Assembly (NCBI GenBank): GCA_026770575.1
Contig: MU657182.1
Coordinates: 204,384 to 268,383, forward strand
DNA: 64,000 nucleotides
DNA from: Pelagophyceae sp. CCMP2097
Taxonomy: Eukaryota; Sar; Pelagophyceae
Reading direction: 5' to 3'
Part shown: positions 62,901 through 64,000 of the stretch, one piece after another
Layout of the letters: every line of letters begins with the position of its first letter
Position numbering within the stretch: the stretch's first letter is position 1
Notes under the pieces: generated by a model
The model's input: only the letters and a program-made list of their open reading frames with translations
The model's database searches: none
What the model was told of the DNA's origin: nothing
Position numbers and translations under genes: made by a program

Positions 62901-63575
62901 CTGCGAAACCGAAGGCGGCGGCGCCAGCGAATTCCGTGCCAGGCGGCCGGGGCCCGCGGGGAACGGCGAGACGCGGTGCGCCGTCACCCGCCGCAGCGAC
63001 GTCGACGAGAGCCGCAGGCTGCCCTTGGCCAGTGCGGCGTCGCCCTTGGCCACGGACAGCTGGCCCTTTGCCACGGTGGCCAGGGTGGCCAGGCTGCCTT
63101 TGGCCACGGGGGACAGGCCCTTTGCGTTGCGCTGCCTTAGGAGACCCTTGCGGCCTCGCTCGATGGCGCCGAGCTCTGCGTAGAAGATTGCAAAGTCGCC
63201 GGAGTCCACCGTTCGCTCGGCGTCTTCCGGGCTTGGGCTCGGGGCCGTCACGGCGATGAGGTCGAAGAGCGCGCCCAGCTCCTTTGGCGAGAGCACGACC
63301 GGCGCCACGTGGCGCTGCAGCAGAGCGCGGAAGCACCGCGCGTCGAGCGGCGACCGCCTTAGTCGCCAGACGTCGGGCAGCGGCGCCGCGGCGGCGGCCG
63401 CTCTGAGCTTGTGCACCGCGCGCCGACGATCCAGCGGCGTGCCATCAAACGAGACGCCCTTGAGCTCGAACGCGATGCGCTCGATGCGCGCGAGGACCGA
63501 CGACGCGCGCAGCAGCGGCGGCGTCGGAGACAGCGACGCCGCGCGCAGCGGCGACTGCTCCAGCGGCTCGAGCAT
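59916..63575 (-). CDS. 1219-residue protein with IQ-like, C2-like and PH-like regions
   Basis: A single uninterrupted frame. The N-terminal third contains an internal VAKG repeat (SPVAKGSLATLATVAKGQLS, near residue 155) and helical blocks such as LGALFDLIAVTAPSPSPEDA. Residues about 400-430 are acidic (VVDDDDESTNSSVYDDDDEV). Residues about 600-760 are Arg/Ala-rich helices with IQ-like spacing (RVAHAAAVCLQKKWSTYQFR, VVTIQTNHRMIRTRMFWLQN). A linker has TPASRPMTPASRPQTPG. A C2-like beta region follows (LAVAVDRASNLAKADLKLNQ, EWGCTVQLAVDGSGGAVAIT). Near residue 1080 a PH-like domain reads GHLDILEDRILTSPSWAPRW then AVLVDGRLTLLRARG, ending TLFRMWLRRLRR. A membrane- or calmodulin-linked scaffold, perhaps flagellar, is inferred. 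Confidence 0.7.
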   Translation of the reverse strand: MLEPLEQSPLRAASLSPTPPLLRASSVLARIERIAFELKGVSFDGTPLDRRRAVHKLRAAAAAAPLPDVWRLRRSPLDARCFRALLQRHVAPVVLSPKELGALFDLIAVTAPSPSPEDAERTVDSGDFAIFYAELGAIERGRKGLLRQRNAKGLSPVAKGSLATLATVAKGQLSVAKGDAALAKGSLRLSSTSLRRVTAHRVSPFPAGPGRLARNSLAPPPSVSQVSRASVAAAQRRQRALKAQRRKYFGDSVYTDWSPDECGAGAEQRIFLRIALIKLCAAACACDKLGSKEDGLHALAGDVDALSFAQLLQELLHVHLDELEVGAIHAGYCSRARFECVDGSSLRAALVVLASEGVRSALEDVAQRPRQLQAARLYGRMNARQRLKSAGLAAYLKCDDDSLNDLGVVDDDDESTNSSVYDDDDEVGDRELSTLMGQLRDHVEAKLLAATSARVPRASSGNIYEIAVVDKMHDVSLAARHRHLRLELDAHVQSVSLAIMKQWWELDLRPALDPAMRARKALSALQQAHASASVPKILHAFHKVFSAHHEELAALSEALAGQRTCAALKSWRQDRRRGSLENESDAANRLQRFIAPRTRRASVQRLVAAQRVAAAAVLVRCLRRYAMRVVRLRVAHAAAVCLQKKWSTYQFRQKGRRLGEVRLYAAARVLQALYSRSRARRLLGQLRAARSKRGQRQANRPMQHRKWRLLAAASLLLDRKRRRCAVKKRAVVTIQTNHRMIRTRMFWLQNVGACTRPTPQRRKSGRSSLDPASLGLHRASTRLAAFVRGYLAACLSPTCLPRTHILRLLSLAGRPALLAVAVDRASNLAKADLKLNQNAPLVFVSAYRPPQPPAEEGDGGTTPRPKTPASRPMTPASRPQTPGKSLEGRRTSVDVVVAAVCSSPRQVDVSCTPQVFRGEDFATEWGCTVQLAVDGSGGAVAITIADPSATGSAVADFLGQARLDVSRPTPWPAPAPKPARGKAENRPPRGYRRKGSSAYLPHAFTRGRLRLSLDAAVHHVDVGRGRPLHLKNCGRTPHGHVSVVVAQVSPATCMCGHLDILEDRILTSPSWAPRWAVLVDGRLTLLRARGDAEARQQLEMAHVTDIDVDADGGTFTLSTAGAQPVVLRVATDVAHGRTLFRMWLRRLRRTATRIPTNEFISEELDAADYAVACLAADEKRPPAATPRIPKSGQTPRGQTPRGQLSPAHGSHRGRRDSES

Positions 63576-63874
63576 CGCCCCTCGCCAACTCTAAAGAACA
63601 AGCTCTATAAGGATGCCGCCGAACGCCGCCTCGCAGCGGCCTCGGCGGCGATCACGCCGGGCGCCCGAGCCGGGATGCCTTCTCCGGATCCCGGAGAGCT
63701 CGCTCGAGCGTGCTTCGCGTTGGGTCTATGAAAACCCGCTGTGCGGCTCCGTCCGTTCGATGCGGTTCCGCGGGTCAGACCGCCTTTGCTTTTTGCGAGG
63801 TTTTGAACCCGACGCACGCCGCCCCGTCGTCGCTCGGCCTTTGCGCTTCGCCGCCCCCCGGGAGCGCCGTCGGG
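63576..63874. promoter_or_regulatory. Divergent promoter region
   Basis: 299 nt between the 1219-residue gene (minus) and RPT1 (plus). No specific element was recognised. Confidence 0.4.
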
Positions 63875-64000
63875 ATGCCTGACGCCGCGGGCGAGTGCCA
63901 GACGGCTAACAAAAAGGAGTATGACCCCAATGAGGAGGTGGAGACGCCGGATGAGCTCGACGCCGGCGACATCGAGCTGCTCAAGACGTACGGCAACGGG
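63875..64000 (+). CDS. RPT1: 26S proteasome regulatory ATPase RPT1 (PSMC2), 5-prime part
   Basis: The start at 63875 opens MPDAAGECQTANKKEYDPNE, and at residue 32 ELDAGDIELLKTYGNG matches the conserved N-terminal DxGDIxLLKTYG of RPT1, an AAA+ ATPase of the 19S base. The window ends at residue 42, so the coiled coil, OB and AAA domains are not visible. RPT1 unfolds ubiquitinated substrates and gates the 20S core, whose PSMB1-type subunit is encoded at 11.7 kb. Confidence 0.8.
   Translation, partial: MPDAAGECQTANKKEYDPNEEVETPDELDAGDIELLKTYGNG

Overview
The window is nuclear DNA from a GC-rich, gene-dense unicellular eukaryote. Most genes have short (about 45-190 nt) GT-AG introns. Gene content includes exosome, spliceosome, proteasome, CAND1, kinesin and axonemal proteins. 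Two secreted-type FAS1 proteins start with a signal peptide ending in the AFAP motif that marks plastid import in algae with secondary red plastids. A CHASE hybrid histidine kinase also fits a stramenopile. My inference is a pelagophyte-like heterokont alga, Aureococcus anophagefferens or a close relative. The species name is not proven by the sequence.

Layout: 1-1650 holds an unresolved minus-strand gene. 1.7-4.3 kb carries a fucosyltransferase-like gene convergent with a sulfotransferase-like gene broken by a 7-nt tandem duplication. 5.0-16.3 kb is housekeeping: exosome RRP45, a PRP4/DYRK-like kinase, the axonemal protein DNAI7/CASC1, a proteasome beta subunit, the RES-complex RRM protein IST3/RBMX2 and a cyclic-nucleotide-binding protein. 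17.8-20.7 kb is the CHASE-HisKA-HATPase-REC kinase, divergent from a Myb gene. 22-29.5 kb has a secreted carbohydrate-active protein, a USP-like protease and a kinesin whose coiled coil contains a 455-N assembly gap. 29.9-33.3 kb is a tandem pair of acetamidase/formamidase genes, the first damaged. 33.5-43.8 kb has a J-domain protein, a disordered protein, a PiT phosphate transporter, a MIT-domain protein, a MYND-RING-Sel1 protein and BUD13. 44-48 kb has two near-identical plastid FAS1 genes surrounded by a dispersed repeat. 48.3-54.7 kb is CAND1. 55-64 kb has a small membrane protein, an orphan nuclear-type protein, a GT90/CAP10 glycosyltransferase, a 1219-residue IQ/C2/PH-like protein and the start of the 26S proteasome ATPase RPT1.

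Two functional themes recur. Ubiquitin/proteasome biology is represented by a beta subunit, RPT1, CAND1, a USP-like protein and a J protein. Splicing is represented by both IST3 and BUD13 of the RES complex plus a PRP4-like kinase. The most interesting signals are structural. Introns or intron edges in CAND1 and PiT lie on tandem duplications of the neighbouring exon, the amidase paralogues differ in intron positions, and a stop codon in amidase 1 lies in a perfect inverted copy of sequence about 90 nt upstream.

Introns were placed by eye using splice dinucleotides, reading frame and homology, so some exon edges are approximate.
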